A stretch of DNA of 64,000 nt from JBMNOZ01 sp050943335 (GCA_050943335.1 JBMNOZ010000012.1:1-64000), one strand, 5' to 3'; numbered from the stretch's first letter, positions 35,802 to 45,005 are shown. A program made the numbers and translations. The notes: generated by a model from the letters alone, not told the origin.

Positions 35802-37061
35802 TTGTCCTACCCTAAATTGCCTCTGAAAATAGCTGAAGCCTGTAATTATGCTGAAAAAATACTGGAAAAAGAAATTAAACGTCTTCACCCTGTAATAGAA
35901 AAAAATCATCAAAAAGTACTCAAGGCTTTTCAAAATGCCCCGGTCTCTGCTTATGATCTCACTGGGACGACAGGATACGGTTTAGGAGATTCCGGAAGAG
36001 ACAAACTGGACAAAATAGTAGCTTCTATTATGGGTACTGAAGACGCTATAATCCGTCATCAATTTGTTTCTGGCACCCATGCTATCGCTTCAGCCCTTTT
36101 TGGGGTCTTACGCCCAGGGGATCATTTTATTTCTGTAACGGGCCTGCCTTATGATACCTTGCAACAAGTAATAGGCTTAAAAAATAATATTTCCGGCAGT
36201 TTGGCCGATTATGGTATTTCCTGTGATATACTGCCTTTAGATCAAGAAAATAAGATTCAAACAGAGAAATTGAAACACCTGGTAAGACCCGAAACAAAAT
36301 TATTTACTATTCAACGCTCCAAAGGATATGAATGGCGAAATTCAATAACAATAGAGCAAATTCAAAGTTTTATTTCCTACGTTAAGACTAACTATCCCCA
36401 GGTCGATGTTTTTGTTGACAATTGTTACGGTGAACTGGTAGAGGAGTTCGAACCAGGTGAAGTTGGAGCTGATTTACTGGCCGGCTCTTTAATTAAAAAC
36501 CTAGGAGGCACTCTGGCGCCAACAGGAGGGTATATTGCTGGTCGAGCTGATTTAGTAGAAAAAGCCGCCGGCCGTTTCACTGCTCCAGGGATTAACAGGG
36601 AAGTTGGTGCCACTTTGGATAACCTGCGTCTCTTATATCAAGGTCTGTTTTTCAGTCCCTTAACTGTCAGTGAGGCTTTGAAAGCAGCGATTTTTACATC
36701 TGCTTTATGGCAGAAGCTAGGCTATGAAGTGCATCCCGAACCCAGTGAACACCGTACAGATATTGTTCAGGCTATAAAATTTGGTGATAAGGAGAAAATG
36801 ATTGCTTTTTGTCAAGCAATCCAAGCGGGCTCCCCAATAGACTCCCATGTTTTGACTCTTCCTTCACCGATGCCCGGTTATACGGATGAAGTTATAATGG
36901 CCGGAGGAACCTTTATTCAAGGGGCCACCAGCGAATTCTCTGCTGATGGACCCCTCAGAGAACCTTATGCCGTTTATTTGCAAGGAGCAATTTCTCACTT
37001 TTATGTAAAAAGCGCGAATATTACAGCAGCCCTTACTTTAGAACAAAAGGGGTTGCTGTAA
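35802..37061 (+). CDS. Methionine gamma-lyase family PLP protein (YnbB/aluminium-resistance type)
   Basis: 419 residues from a TTG seven bases after GGAGG. Motifs include TTGYGLGDSGRD, the phosphate-binding GTHAIASALFG, TIQRSKGYEWR, DNCYGELVEE and the PLP lysine in GSLIKNLGGTLAPTGGY. It belongs to the fold-type I PLP enzymes annotated as methionine gamma-lyase family or aluminium resistance protein. The true reaction is not established for most members. Proximity to spoVK, hfq and lexA matches the ynbB neighbourhood of other Firmicutes. Confidence 0.9.
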   Translation: MSYPKLPLKIAEACNYAEKILEKEIKRLHPVIEKNHQKVLKAFQNAPVSAYDLTGTTGYGLGDSGRDKLDKIVASIMGTEDAIIRHQFVSGTHAIASALFGVLRPGDHFISVTGLPYDTLQQVIGLKNNISGSLADYGISCDILPLDQENKIQTEKLKHLVRPETKLFTIQRSKGYEWRNSITIEQIQSFISYVKTNYPQVDVFVDNCYGELVEEFEPGEVGADLLAGSLIKNLGGTLAPTGGYIAGRADLVEKAAGRFTAPGINREVGATLDNLRLLYQGLFFSPLTVSEALKAAIFTSALWQKLGYEVHPEPSEHRTDIVQAIKFGDKEKMIAFCQAIQAGSPIDSHVLTLPSPMPGYTDEVIMAGGTFIQGATSEFSADGPLREPYAVYLQGAISHFYVKSANITAALTLEQKGLL

Positions 37062-37084
37062 CATTATTTCTTAAGGGGTCTAAA

Positions 37085-37600
37085 ATGTTGATCAAAAAAC
37101 AAGAGCATAAAACTTCTTCTTTTATTGCTGAATTAATTGAAATCCTATTAATTGTTTTTGCTCTATCCTGGATAGCCAGAATGTATGTTTTCGACTTAAC
37201 GCGAGTAAATAACGAAGGTATGCTTCCAACTTTGCAAAGCAGCGACTATGTATATGTAGATAAACTCTTTAAAAAAAACCTGGAGCGAGGGAATTTAGTT
37301 GTTTTGGATTTTCAGGAAGACAGGAAGGTCATAAGACTTATAGGTCTAGCCGGCGATAAAGTTGAAATTCGTAATGGCTATGCTTATGTAAACAACGAAC
37401 CCCTTTATGAACCCTATGCTACCACTCCCATAACCTATAAATTTGACCCTGTCATCGTTCCAGAGGATCACGTGTTTCTGCTTAATGATTACCGGGTCAA
37501 CGAAAATGACTCTAGAAAATTGGGTTCTACTCCCATTGAAAACATCCTCGGAAAAGCACTTTTTTGTTTTTGGCCTGTGCATCAAATAAAACTGTTGTAA
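37085..37600 (+). CDS. Signal peptidase I homologue lacking the Ser/Lys catalytic dyad
   Basis: 171 residues: one N-terminal membrane helix (about 15-35), then the S26 fold. The box that should read SM-x-PTL reads EGMLPTL, with Gly45 (GGT) in place of the nucleophilic serine. The box that should read (V/I)KR-IGL-GD reads KVIRLIGLAGD, with Ile83 (ATA) in place of the general-base lysine. The last box is also degraded (NDYRVNENDSR). The remaining fold is well kept, arguing for a retained non-proteolytic role rather than decay. It lies between the lyase gene and ddl. Confidence 0.88.
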   Translation: MLIKKQEHKTSSFIAELIEILLIVFALSWIARMYVFDLTRVNNEGMLPTLQSSDYVYVDKLFKKNLERGNLVVLDFQEDRKVIRLIGLAGDKVEIRNGYAYVNNEPLYEPYATTPITYKFDPVIVPEDHVFLLNDYRVNENDSRKLGSTPIENILGKALFCFWPVHQIKLL

Positions 37601-37662
37601 TATAATACAGAAGGAAATTTAATTATTTCCCCTAGACTAGCAAGAGTATAAAGGAGACAAGA

Positions 37663-38733
37663 ATGCAAAAAACAAGAGTAGTTTTAATCTTTGGCGGGCA
37701 GTCCAGAGAACACGAAGTATCAATTGATTCTGCCAACTCAGTTCTTAAAGCTTTAGATCGGGAAAAATATTGTATTGAAACTATCGGCATTACCAAGGAG
37801 GGTATTTGGTATTGGGGTGTGCGCCCTGAAGATTGGAAACAGGGCGGGGGACCGATACATAAACATTATAAACAGGTAAACTTAATTCTTAACCCCCAAA
37901 ATCCAGGTTTTGTAGCCCAAGACGGCAGCGAATTGCCCCATAACGGTCAATGCGATATTGTTTTTCCGGTTATGCACGGTCCAAAGGGGGAGGACGGGGC
38001 TATTCAAGGTCTATTTGAAATGGCCGGCCTTCCTTATGTAGGCTCAGGAGTTCTAGGCGGTTCCCTGGGGATGGATAAAGACAGAATGAAAGCCGTGTTT
38101 AAAGAAGCGGGGTTACCAATTGTTCCTCATCTGACCTTTTTGCGAAGTGAACTAACTGACATGCAAAATATAGTTAAGAAGATTGCTGAGCACTTAGGGT
38201 ATCCCTGTTTTGTAAAACCGGCCAACCTGGGTTCAAGTGTCGGTATTTCCAAAGTCAGTGAGGAAACTCAATTAAAAGAAGCTTTGAAACATGCTGCCCA
38301 GTTCGACCGGAAGATAATTGTGGAACGGGCGGTCATAGCCAGAGAAATAGAACTCAGTGTTTTGGGAAATGATTATCCAGAGGTTTCCGTACCCGGGGAA
38401 ATCATCCCTAGCAAAGAGTTCTACGATTATGAAGCTAAATATATTGATACCGGTTCAAAACTAATTATTCCCGCTGACCTTGATCCTGATATAGTCACCA
38501 AACTGCAGGATTATTCTCGTCGGGCTTTTAGAGCGGTAGAAGCAAAAGGCTTAAGTAGAATGGATTTCTTTGTAACTGCGGATAACGAAATTTATATTAA
38601 TGAAGTCAATACTTTACCAGGCTTTACCCAAATTTCTATGTATCCCAAACTGTGGGAAGCAAGTGGTTTATCATATAAGGATTTATTAAATCGCTTAATT
38701 GAACTTGGTTTAGAAAGGTTTCATGAGGTTTAA
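37663..38733 (+). CDS. ddl: D-alanine--D-alanine ligase
   Basis: 356 residues. FGGQSREHEVS at the N-terminus, HGPKGEDGAIQG, KPANLGSSVGI, FYDYEAKY and NEVNTLPGFT are the ATP-grasp ligase signatures. The FYDYEAKY tyrosine loop matches D-Ala-D-Ala rather than D-Ala-D-Lac (VanA-type) ligases. It makes the dipeptide for peptidoglycan precursors. A TATAAT at 37601-37606 could be its -10. Its stop overlaps the convergent lexA stop by four bases. Confidence 0.95.
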   Translation: MQKTRVVLIFGGQSREHEVSIDSANSVLKALDREKYCIETIGITKEGIWYWGVRPEDWKQGGGPIHKHYKQVNLILNPQNPGFVAQDGSELPHNGQCDIVFPVMHGPKGEDGAIQGLFEMAGLPYVGSGVLGGSLGMDKDRMKAVFKEAGLPIVPHLTFLRSELTDMQNIVKKIAEHLGYPCFVKPANLGSSVGISKVSEETQLKEALKHAAQFDRKIIVERAVIAREIELSVLGNDYPEVSVPGEIIPSKEFYDYEAKYIDTGSKLIIPADLDPDIVTKLQDYSRRAFRAVEAKGLSRMDFFVTADNEIYINEVNTLPGFTQISMYPKLWEASGLSYKDLLNRLIELGLERFHEV

Positions 38734-39344
38734 GAAATAGTTCTAAATACTCCAATTACTTTACCTAAGATGGTGGCTTCTTTGGTATAAATTGGTTCCA
38801 TGTTTTGGTTTTCAGGCTGCAAGCGAAGGCAGTCTTTTTCTTTATAAAAACGTTTAACTGTCGCTTCATCCCCGATCAAAGCAACTACAATATCACCATT
38901 ATTTGCTGTTTTTTGCTGTCTCACTAACACTAGATCGTCATTAAGAATACCGACCTCGACCATACTCTCGCCTTGAATTCTAAGCATAAACACAGTATCG
39001 GTTTTTACCAAATCATAAGGCACCGGAAAAGTACCTTCAATGTTTTCCTGGGCCAAAATTGGTTCCCCGGCTGTGACTTGACCAACAATAGGGATGTAGA
39101 CAGTTTTTCGAGAGGTAAATTCACTAAAGGAGTCCAGCACTTCAATAGCGCGCGGCTTAGCAGGGTCACGACGAATATATCCTTTTTCTTCCAAGATAGT
39201 TAAATGATTATGTACAGTAGAACTAGAGGTCAAACCAACAGCCTCCCCAATTTCTCGTACAGAGGGAGGATAGCCTTTCAAGGCAATTTCTTTTTTTATT
39301 ATGTTTAAAATTTCGGACTGCCGCGCGGATAAATCAGGATACAT
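38730..39344 (-). CDS. lexA: LexA repressor
   Basis: 204 residues, ATG after AAGGAGG. The N-terminal winged helix has PPSVREIGEAVGLTSSSTVHNHL. The autocleavage site Ala92-Gly93 lies in VTAGEP. The catalytic dyad is Ser127 (GESM) and Lys164 (ATVKRF). RecA filaments trigger self-cleavage, which de-represses SOS genes. It is autoregulated here through a box overlapping its own -35 and is divergent from yneA. Confidence 0.97.
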   Translation of the reverse strand: MYPDLSARQSEILNIIKKEIALKGYPPSVREIGEAVGLTSSSTVHNHLTILEEKGYIRRDPAKPRAIEVLDSFSEFTSRKTVYIPIVGQVTAGEPILAQENIEGTFPVPYDLVKTDTVFMLRIQGESMVEVGILNDDLVLVRQQKTANNGDIVVALIGDEATVKRFYKEKDCLRLQPENQNMEPIYTKEATILGKVIGVFRTIS

Positions 39345-39376
39345 ATTAATCCTCCTTTAAACCAGAACTTAAAATA

Positions 39377-39416
39377 ATTGTAACAAAATCTCCTCCAAAA
39401 AACAAACTTATGTTCG
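39377..39416 (-). promoter_or_regulatory. lexA promoter with SOS box
   Basis: On the minus strand TTGTTT (plus 39400-39405) and TACAAT (plus 39377-39382) are 17 bases apart. The LexA box CAAACTTATGTTCG (39403-39416), one mismatch from CGAACnnnnGTTCG, overlaps the -35. Confidence 0.75.
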
Positions 39417-39424
39417 ATTAATTA

Positions 39425-39453
39425 TTGACTCGAACAACAGTTCGGGTTATACT
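39425..39453 (+). promoter_or_regulatory. yneA promoter with SOS box in the spacer
   Basis: -35 TTGACT (39425-39430) and -10 TATACT (39448-39453) are 17 bases apart. The LexA box CGAACAACAGTTCG (39431-39444) sits exactly within the spacer, so bound LexA would block RNA polymerase directly. Confidence 0.88.
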
Positions 39454-39459
39454 TTTTTT

Positions 39460-39473
39460 AGAACATATGTTTG
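39460..39473 (+). promoter_or_regulatory. Second SOS box upstream of yneA
   Basis: AGAACATATGTTTG matches the LexA consensus except at the outer bases. It lies just after the yneA -10, around the transcription start and before the ribosome site. Confidence 0.65.
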
Positions 39474-39483
39474 GGAGGAAGTT

Positions 39484-39801
39484 ATGATTAATGTTTTAAA
39501 AGCTTCAGGGAGAAAAAGCCGCTGGTCGGCAAGAGTTTTGAGAAGGGTCTTGATATTTTTTATCTTGGTTTTTATATTGGGAAGTAAAAGCATTGCCCAG
39601 CCTTTGACCTCTAAATTCGAAGGATCTGCCACAGAATACGTACAGGTGACAGTTCAACCCGGGGACACTCTGTGGGAATTAGCTCTGGAAAATTCAAATA
39701 CCAACCCCAACAAAGCAATAAACAATATCATTACTTATAATAAACTGAAAAATAGTTATATTGAACCAGGACAGGTACTCTATATTCCGGTACGAGAATA
39801 A
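39484..39801 (+). CDS. yneA: YneA-like SOS cell-division suppressor (membrane anchor plus LysM)
   Basis: 105 residues, ATG after GGGAGG. A basic N-terminus is followed by one hydrophobic segment (about 20-36) and an external LysM (VTVQPGDTLWELALEN ... EPGQVLYIPV). Divergence from lexA with two SOS boxes in the promoter identifies it as the YneA type, which delays division during DNA damage. Its sequence is short and the family diverges fast, so context carries much of the call. Confidence 0.88.
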   Translation: MINVLKASGRKSRWSARVLRRVLIFFILVFILGSKSIAQPLTSKFEGSATEYVQVTVQPGDTLWELALENSNTNPNKAINNIITYNKLKNSYIEPGQVLYIPVRE

Positions 39802-39862
39802 GACTTTAGCAAACATATCTCCAATAATCAGTCCATACTTTATAAAATGGAGGTAGTTTGCT

Positions 39863-40678
39863 ATGAAATATTTTTCAAATTATTTTCGAAAGTTCTGTTT
39901 GCCCTTCATTATTATTTTAACGGTTCTAGGGGCTCTTTTGCTCACTAAAGAACTTGTAACAAAAAATAAATTCCTAACAAGAGACTATCAGCTTCTTGTT
40001 TCCATCCCGCCAGAGGATATTATTCATTACCAAAAAAACAAACCTGCAGCTTGGCAAGATTTTGTAGCCCTTAAACGAGCAGTGGAAACAACAGCAAAGG
40101 AGAAAGAGGATAAAAAAAACATCCTTAATACCTTGGAGTATCAATTAGATCAAAATATTGAATTTAAAAAATTAAACTGGCAGGGAATAGATAATGAAAT
40201 CAGGAAAACTGCCTTCTATTACCGAAAAATAATATACAAATATCCGCTATATGATCACAAAAAATATGCTTTTCCCCTTCAAGCCTCCTGTTATTTTATA
40301 GATACCTATGGGGCTGATAGGGAAGGGGGAAAGCGACGGCATGAAGGAACTGACTTATTCGATAAAAAAGGCACTAGGATCTTTAGCGTTTGTTCCGGTT
40401 ATGTAGAAAGGCTGGGCTGGAATAGACTAGGAGGGGATAGAGTAGGCATTAGAGGATTAGACGGAAATTATTATTATTATGCCCATTTAGATGAGATTAA
40501 TAAGGAGCTTCAGATCGGTCAAAAAATTGAAAAAGGTGATTTTATAGGAACTATGGGCAATACCGGGGCCATTACAACTCCCGACCATTTACATTTTGGG
40601 ATTGAATTGCCCAACGGTGAATGGGTAAACCCCTATCCGTTTTTAAAAGTATGGGAATCTCATCTTAATACAGACTAG
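39863..40678 (+). CDS. M23 family peptidase, membrane anchored
   Basis: 271 residues, ATG after GGAGG. A signal/anchor helix (about 10-28) and a ~100-residue linker with charged, helical character precede a C-terminal M23 domain. Zinc ligands appear in RRHEGTDLF and in DHLHFG. GDFIGTMGNTG and WVNPYPFL complete the fold. It is a likely extracytoplasmic endopeptidase acting on peptidoglycan. It follows yneA by 61 bases and could share the SOS-responsive transcript; no terminator is seen between them. Confidence 0.87.
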   Translation: MKYFSNYFRKFCLPFIIILTVLGALLLTKELVTKNKFLTRDYQLLVSIPPEDIIHYQKNKPAAWQDFVALKRAVETTAKEKEDKKNILNTLEYQLDQNIEFKKLNWQGIDNEIRKTAFYYRKIIYKYPLYDHKKYAFPLQASCYFIDTYGADREGGKRRHEGTDLFDKKGTRIFSVCSGYVERLGWNRLGGDRVGIRGLDGNYYYYAHLDEINKELQIGQKIEKGDFIGTMGNTGAITTPDHLHFGIELPNGEWVNPYPFLKVWESHLNTD

Positions 40679-40715
40679 AAGGTAGACATTCAACCTCTTA
40701 ACATACGATTTTAAA

Positions 40716-40743
40716 TTGCGTTCATTTCTTTATATGCTATACT
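40716..40743 (+). promoter_or_regulatory. Promoter of the AKR/alcohol dehydrogenase pair
   Basis: -35 TTGCGT (40716-40721), a 16-base spacer, and an extended -10 TGC-TATACT (TATACT at 40738-40743). Confidence 0.65.
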
Positions 40744-40808
40744 GGAATAAAACCGGAAAACTCAATTTATAAAAAGCCTAAATTACAGGGATAGAGAAAG
40801 GAATTCTA

Positions 40809-42005
40809 ATGTTAACCAAAATAAACACCAAAAACGGCGATGCCCTGTCTATTTTAGGATTTGGTTGTATGAGACTTCCTACTAGGAAGAACCTGTCTAT
40901 CGATGAACCTCGGGCCATCGCCTTAATTCACGAAGCCATAAAAAATGGAATTAATTATTTTGACACCGCTTACTTTTACCATCTGGGAAAAAGCGAGACT
41001 TTACTGGGAAAGGCTCTCAAAGGTGGCTACCGGGAAAAAGTAAAAATTGCTGATAAATTACCACCATTTCAACTAAGTACTCTGAACGGGGCCAAAAAAA
41101 TTTTTGCCACTCAATTAGAGCGTTTACAAACAGATTATATTGATTATTACCTTCTGCATATGCTAAGCGATAAAGCAGGTTTAGACCGGTTAATCAAACT
41201 TGGGGTACTAGAATGGTTGGAAGGCTTAAAAAAGGAAGGGATCATTCATAACATTGGCTTTTCTTTTCACGGGGGTAAAGCTGAATTCGAGGCGCTCATT
41301 AAGGCTTATCCCTGGGATTTTTGTCAAATACAATATAATTATATGGACGAAAATAACCAAGCTACTAAATCCGGTTTACTCTTAGCAGCCAGCCTTGGCA
41401 TTCCAGTAATTGTTATGGAACCCCTCCGGGGCGGTAGATTGGTGACTAATTTACCGGAACAGGTTGTCCAAACTTTTAAAAACAATAATCCGGAGCGTTC
41501 CCTAGCAGAATGGGGCCTGCGCTGGGTTTGGAATCATCCAGAAGTGACTGTTGTTCTTTCAGGTATGAGTACAGAGGAACAGCTTGCCGAAAACATTCGA
41601 ATCGCAGGAGAGGCTAAACCTAATTCGCTCTCTACAGAAGAACTGGCAGTCTTCGAACAGGTTAAGAAGATAATCCGTGATAAAATAAAAATTCCCTGCA
41701 CTGCCTGTGGCTATTGCCTGCCTTGCCCGGCTGGGGTAGATATCCCCGGCTGTTTCTCCTGTTATAATGATAAGTACCTAATGTCAGGGAAAAGATCGAT
41801 GCGGATAAAATACTATCAGACTTTAGGTCTTACCTCGGTTAAACCTTCTTTTGCTTCTCAATGCCAGGAGTGTGGAGTATGTGAATCCCTTTGCCCCCAG
41901 CAGATCGAGATTAGAAAACATCTTAAGATTATAAGCAAGGAAATGGAAGGCAGACTATTTAAAACCCTAGTTCGTATCGCTCGTAGATTTATAAAATTGA
42001 AATAG
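40809..42005 (+). CDS. Aldo-keto reductase with C-terminal ferredoxin-like domain
   Basis: 398 residues. The AKR barrel has GFGCMRLP, YFDTAYFYHLGKSE (catalytic Asp and Tyr), DYIDYYLLHML, and NIGFSFHG. The C-terminal ~110 residues have CTACGYCLPCPAGVDIP and CQECGVCESLCPQQIEI, the cysteine sets for [4Fe-4S] clusters. Such Fe-S AKRs are common in anaerobes; their substrates are mostly unknown. It is 23 bases before an iron alcohol dehydrogenase, suggesting joint carbonyl/alcohol metabolism. Confidence 0.9.
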   Translation: MLTKINTKNGDALSILGFGCMRLPTRKNLSIDEPRAIALIHEAIKNGINYFDTAYFYHLGKSETLLGKALKGGYREKVKIADKLPPFQLSTLNGAKKIFATQLERLQTDYIDYYLLHMLSDKAGLDRLIKLGVLEWLEGLKKEGIIHNIGFSFHGGKAEFEALIKAYPWDFCQIQYNYMDENNQATKSGLLLAASLGIPVIVMEPLRGGRLVTNLPEQVVQTFKNNNPERSLAEWGLRWVWNHPEVTVVLSGMSTEEQLAENIRIAGEAKPNSLSTEELAVFEQVKKIIRDKIKIPCTACGYCLPCPAGVDIPGCFSCYNDKYLMSGKRSMRIKYYQTLGLTSVKPSFASQCQECGVCESLCPQQIEIRKHLKIISKEMEGRLFKTLVRIARRFIKLK

Positions 42006-42028
42006 GAAAGGGAAGTGAGAGTATCGTT

Positions 42029-43162
42029 ATGGACAGCATCTCTTTTAAATATTTTATGCCCACCCGGGTGATTATGGGACGGGACTGTATTTCCAAAAAC
42101 AGCAAAATTTTTAGAACCCTAGGGACAAAAGCTTTATTGGTTACCGGGGCGCGCTCGGCCAAAGAAAATGGTTCCCAACAAGATGTGATTGCCGCCTTAG
42201 AAAAGGAGGGTATTTCTTATTACATTTTTGATCGGGTAATGAGTAATCCCTCTATTTCCTGTGTCTATGAAGGAGCTCATATCGCCAAGGAAGAAAAGGT
42301 AGATTTTATAATCGCCATCGGCGGAGGTTCCCCAATGGATGCGGGCAAAGCTATAGCTTTATTGGCAGTCCAGGATATTCCGGAAGAAGAACTGTTCAAT
42401 CGCACCCGGGAAGATAAAATTCTTCCCCTGGCTGTAGTACCGACAACAGCCGGAACAGGCTCGGAAGTTACCCAATATTCCGTTTTAACTAATGAAAAAG
42501 CTGAGACTAAAACCAGTATTGCCAACCCTATTCTTTTTCCGAAAGTTGCTTTTCTAGATGCCAAATACATGGAAAACTTGGCCGTTGATACCACTATTAA
42601 TACGGCAATAGACGCCCTTTCTCATGCTGTTGAAGGTTTCTTAAGCGTCCGGGCTTCAGCTATGACCGATATTCTGGCCTTAGAGAGTCTGCGTTTAATA
42701 ACTGCCTGTTTCCCGGATCTTAAACGGTTTAGGAAATCCCAGGGAAGTGGGGAGTTTCCTCTGGCTAAAAGGGAGCAGTTGCTGTACGCTTCTTACCTGG
42801 CCGGAATAGTTATCGCCCAAACAGGGACAACAGCCGTCCACTCTATGGGCTATTCCTTGACCTTTTTTAAAGGGGTGGACCATGGCCGAGCCAATGGTTT
42901 ACTTTTAGGAGAATACTTAAAATTTATAGAACAAAAACAACGGGAGCCAGTTGCCAAAATGCTCTCCGCAATGGATCTTGCGACAGCACAAGATTTTCAG
43001 CTTTTATTAAATGAGCTTTTAGGAGAAGAAAAAGAAACTGTCAGTTCTGAGGAGATCAATCACTATTGTCAAATTGCAATCCGAGCCAAAAACATTGATT
43101 CCGGAATTGTCAAACTTGGTCTGGAAGACATTAGACATATATTTGAACAATCTTTAAAGTAG
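42029..43162 (+). CDS. Iron-containing alcohol dehydrogenase
   Basis: 377 residues. The NAD(P)-binding GGGSPMDAGKA, PTTAGTGSEVTQYSV, and the metal-binding histidines of DALSHAVEGFLS and HSMGYSLTFFKGVDHGRANG (20-residue stretch) identify the group III Fe-ADH family. Members interconvert alcohols and aldehydes or ketones. It is the second gene of a two-gene unit with the Fe-S AKR and ends at a strong bidirectional terminator. Confidence 0.94.
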   Translation: MDSISFKYFMPTRVIMGRDCISKNSKIFRTLGTKALLVTGARSAKENGSQQDVIAALEKEGISYYIFDRVMSNPSISCVYEGAHIAKEEKVDFIIAIGGGSPMDAGKAIALLAVQDIPEEELFNRTREDKILPLAVVPTTAGTGSEVTQYSVLTNEKAETKTSIANPILFPKVAFLDAKYMENLAVDTTINTAIDALSHAVEGFLSVRASAMTDILALESLRLITACFPDLKRFRKSQGSGEFPLAKREQLLYASYLAGIVIAQTGTTAVHSMGYSLTFFKGVDHGRANGLLLGEYLKFIEQKQREPVAKMLSAMDLATAQDFQLLLNELLGEEKETVSSEEINHYCQIAIRAKNIDSGIVKLGLEDIRHIFEQSLK

Positions 43163-43169
43163 TTGCAAA

Positions 43170-43206
43170 AAACCCTAAGCAGATACTTTTTAACTGCTTA
43201 GGGTTT
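43170..43206. terminator. Bidirectional terminator between Fe-ADH and motB
   Basis: AAACCCTAAGCAG (43170-43182) pairs perfectly with CTGCTTAGGGTTT (43194-43206). An A-rich flank on the left and T's on the right let it serve both convergent units. Confidence 0.92.
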
Positions 43207-43228
43207 AAACTTTAAATTTTACTAAGAT

Positions 43229-43984
43229 CTAATTATCCTCATTTTCGGAAAAATCAATATCATTTTCAGGAAGGTGTTTACGGCTTAGAAAAATTTCTAC
43301 TCTTCTATTTTTGGCTCGACCTTCTTCAGTAGAATTGTCTGCAACAGGAGAATACTCTCCAAACCCTTGAATTGTAAATCTTTCTGGGTTTAGTCCACCT
43401 TCCTCAACCATAAAGTTCATAACATTAATCGCCCGCATAGCACTCAAATCCCAGTTCGAACGGAATTGAGCATTGTGAATAGGGACATTATCGGTATGAC
43501 CTGCTACTTTTATCTTATTATCCACGGTATCTAAATTTTTAGAAATTTGTAATAACAAAGGAGTAACACTTTCTAATACTGTTGCATCTCCAGAGTTGAA
43601 GAGCATCACATCTTGGATTGAGATAGCGAGACCTTCTTTGTCTAAACTAACTTTTATTTTATCCCCGTAACCGCTTCTTTCGATATCTTCTTCAATGGCC
43701 TTTCTTATATCCTGCAATAATTTGTTTTCCAACATAAAAGGGCTTAAGTCTTGTTGAGAGCCTGGTAGGGGAACAGCAGAAGGATCCTCGCTTTCAAAAA
43801 AGCTAGTCTGTCCGGTAAAAAGAGCCTCAAACTGAATACTTAATTGCCGTAATTTTTCGCTATCTACTTGACTTATGGCATACATAACAATAAATAAGGC
43901 CAATAAGAGCGTTAGTAAATCCGCGTATGGTAATAACCAGGTCTCATCTTTATGATCTTCTTGATAGCGTCTTCTTCTAGACAT
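43229..43984 (-). CDS. motB: Flagellar motor protein MotB
   Basis: 251 residues. One transmembrane helix carries the proton-path aspartate (YADLLTLLLALFIVMYAI). The C-terminal OmpA-like peptidoglycan-binding domain has AGHTDNVPIHNAQFRSNWDLS and VEIFLSRK (family pattern TDxxxN..LSxxRA). It anchors the stator to the wall. It overlaps motA by eight bases. Sodium-type MotS/PomB cannot be excluded from sequence alone. Confidence 0.94.
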   Translation of the reverse strand: MSRRRRYQEDHKDETWLLPYADLLTLLLALFIVMYAISQVDSEKLRQLSIQFEALFTGQTSFFESEDPSAVPLPGSQQDLSPFMLENKLLQDIRKAIEEDIERSGYGDKIKVSLDKEGLAISIQDVMLFNSGDATVLESVTPLLLQISKNLDTVDNKIKVAGHTDNVPIHNAQFRSNWDLSAMRAINVMNFMVEEGGLNPERFTIQGFGEYSPVADNSTEEGRAKNRRVEIFLSRKHLPENDIDFSENEDN

Positions 43985-44783
43985 TTATCTCCTCTTGTCT
44001 TAAAGCTTTTTCTCTCTTTTCGAATTCTTTTCTTTCTTCAGGATTAAGCATACTTGAAAGTTTGATTTTAATATTATTAGGGTTTTCTCCCGCTTGAATC
44101 GCTAAGATCCCTTCAACCATAAGCCGCAAATTAAACACTTCCACTGCGGACTTCCTTTTCAATCTTGAAGCAATGGGGTGGCAAAGCACATAACCTAAGA
44201 AAATTCCGTAAAGGGTAGCCACAAAAGCCGCAGCAATCATGGGACCCAATTTTTCCATATCATTTAAATTGCCAAGGGCACCAATTAAACCTATAACTGC
44301 TCCTAAAACCCCAAGGGTTGGAGCATAACTACCAGCAGCAGAAAAAATAGCTGCTGCAGCGCGATGACGGTCCTCTATGCTCTCTATTTCGGTCTCCAGC
44401 ATTTTCCGAATATAATCGTGTTCCAGACCGTCCACAACTAAAGTCATACCGTTTCTTAGAAAGGGATCCTCCATATTCTGCACAGTCTCCTCTAAGGACA
44501 ATAACCCGTCACGACGAGCCATTTGGGCCATCTGAATTAACTGTTCAATAATACTGATAGAGTCGTAAGAACTTTTTTCCCTTAAAAGAGATCGCAGAAC
44601 CCTAGGAATGTTCAAAAATTCATTTTTAGGAAAAGAGTTCATTACCGCTGCCGTTGTACCGACAAAAATAATAATAGCAGCAGCAGGGTTTAATAGAGCA
44701 GTTATGCTCGCTCCTTTGACTATCATTCCTACTACTACAGCTAAAGCCCCTATTACAATACCAATAATCAGAAATAGATCCAT
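43977..44783 (-). CDS. motA: Flagellar motor protein MotA
   Basis: 268 residues with four predicted membrane helices (about 4-22, 33-52, 148-168, 180-200) and a cytoplasmic loop with charged residues that contacts FliG. AAAIFSAAGSYAPTLGVLGA and a C-terminal charged tail match MotA/PomA. It pairs with MotB in the stator. A good AGGTGG precedes the ATG. No other flagellar gene lies in the window, so this is a detached stator operon. Confidence 0.94.
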   Translation of the reverse strand: MDLFLIIGIVIGALAVVVGMIVKGASITALLNPAAAIIIFVGTTAAVMNSFPKNEFLNIPRVLRSLLREKSSYDSISIIEQLIQMAQMARRDGLLSLEETVQNMEDPFLRNGMTLVVDGLEHDYIRKMLETEIESIEDRHRAAAAIFSAAGSYAPTLGVLGAVIGLIGALGNLNDMEKLGPMIAAAFVATLYGIFLGYVLCHPIASRLKRKSAVEVFNLRLMVEGILAIQAGENPNNIKIKLSSMLNPEERKEFEKREKALRQEEINV

Positions 44784-45005
44784 TTTCCCACCTTATGTAT
44801 TTTTATATATTTATTTAATTACTATTGTAACATAAGAAATAGTTAAGGAAAAGATAATTTTGGTTTCTTAGGAGTTATTTTCTATATTTGTCGTAAGTTT
44901 ATATTAATTCGTAATAAAGTCCTTTGATATGATACAATAATAAGATCTAATTGAAATAAAAATGATAAAATGTAATTCGAACTCGCAGGAGGTAGAAAAT
45001 AATCA

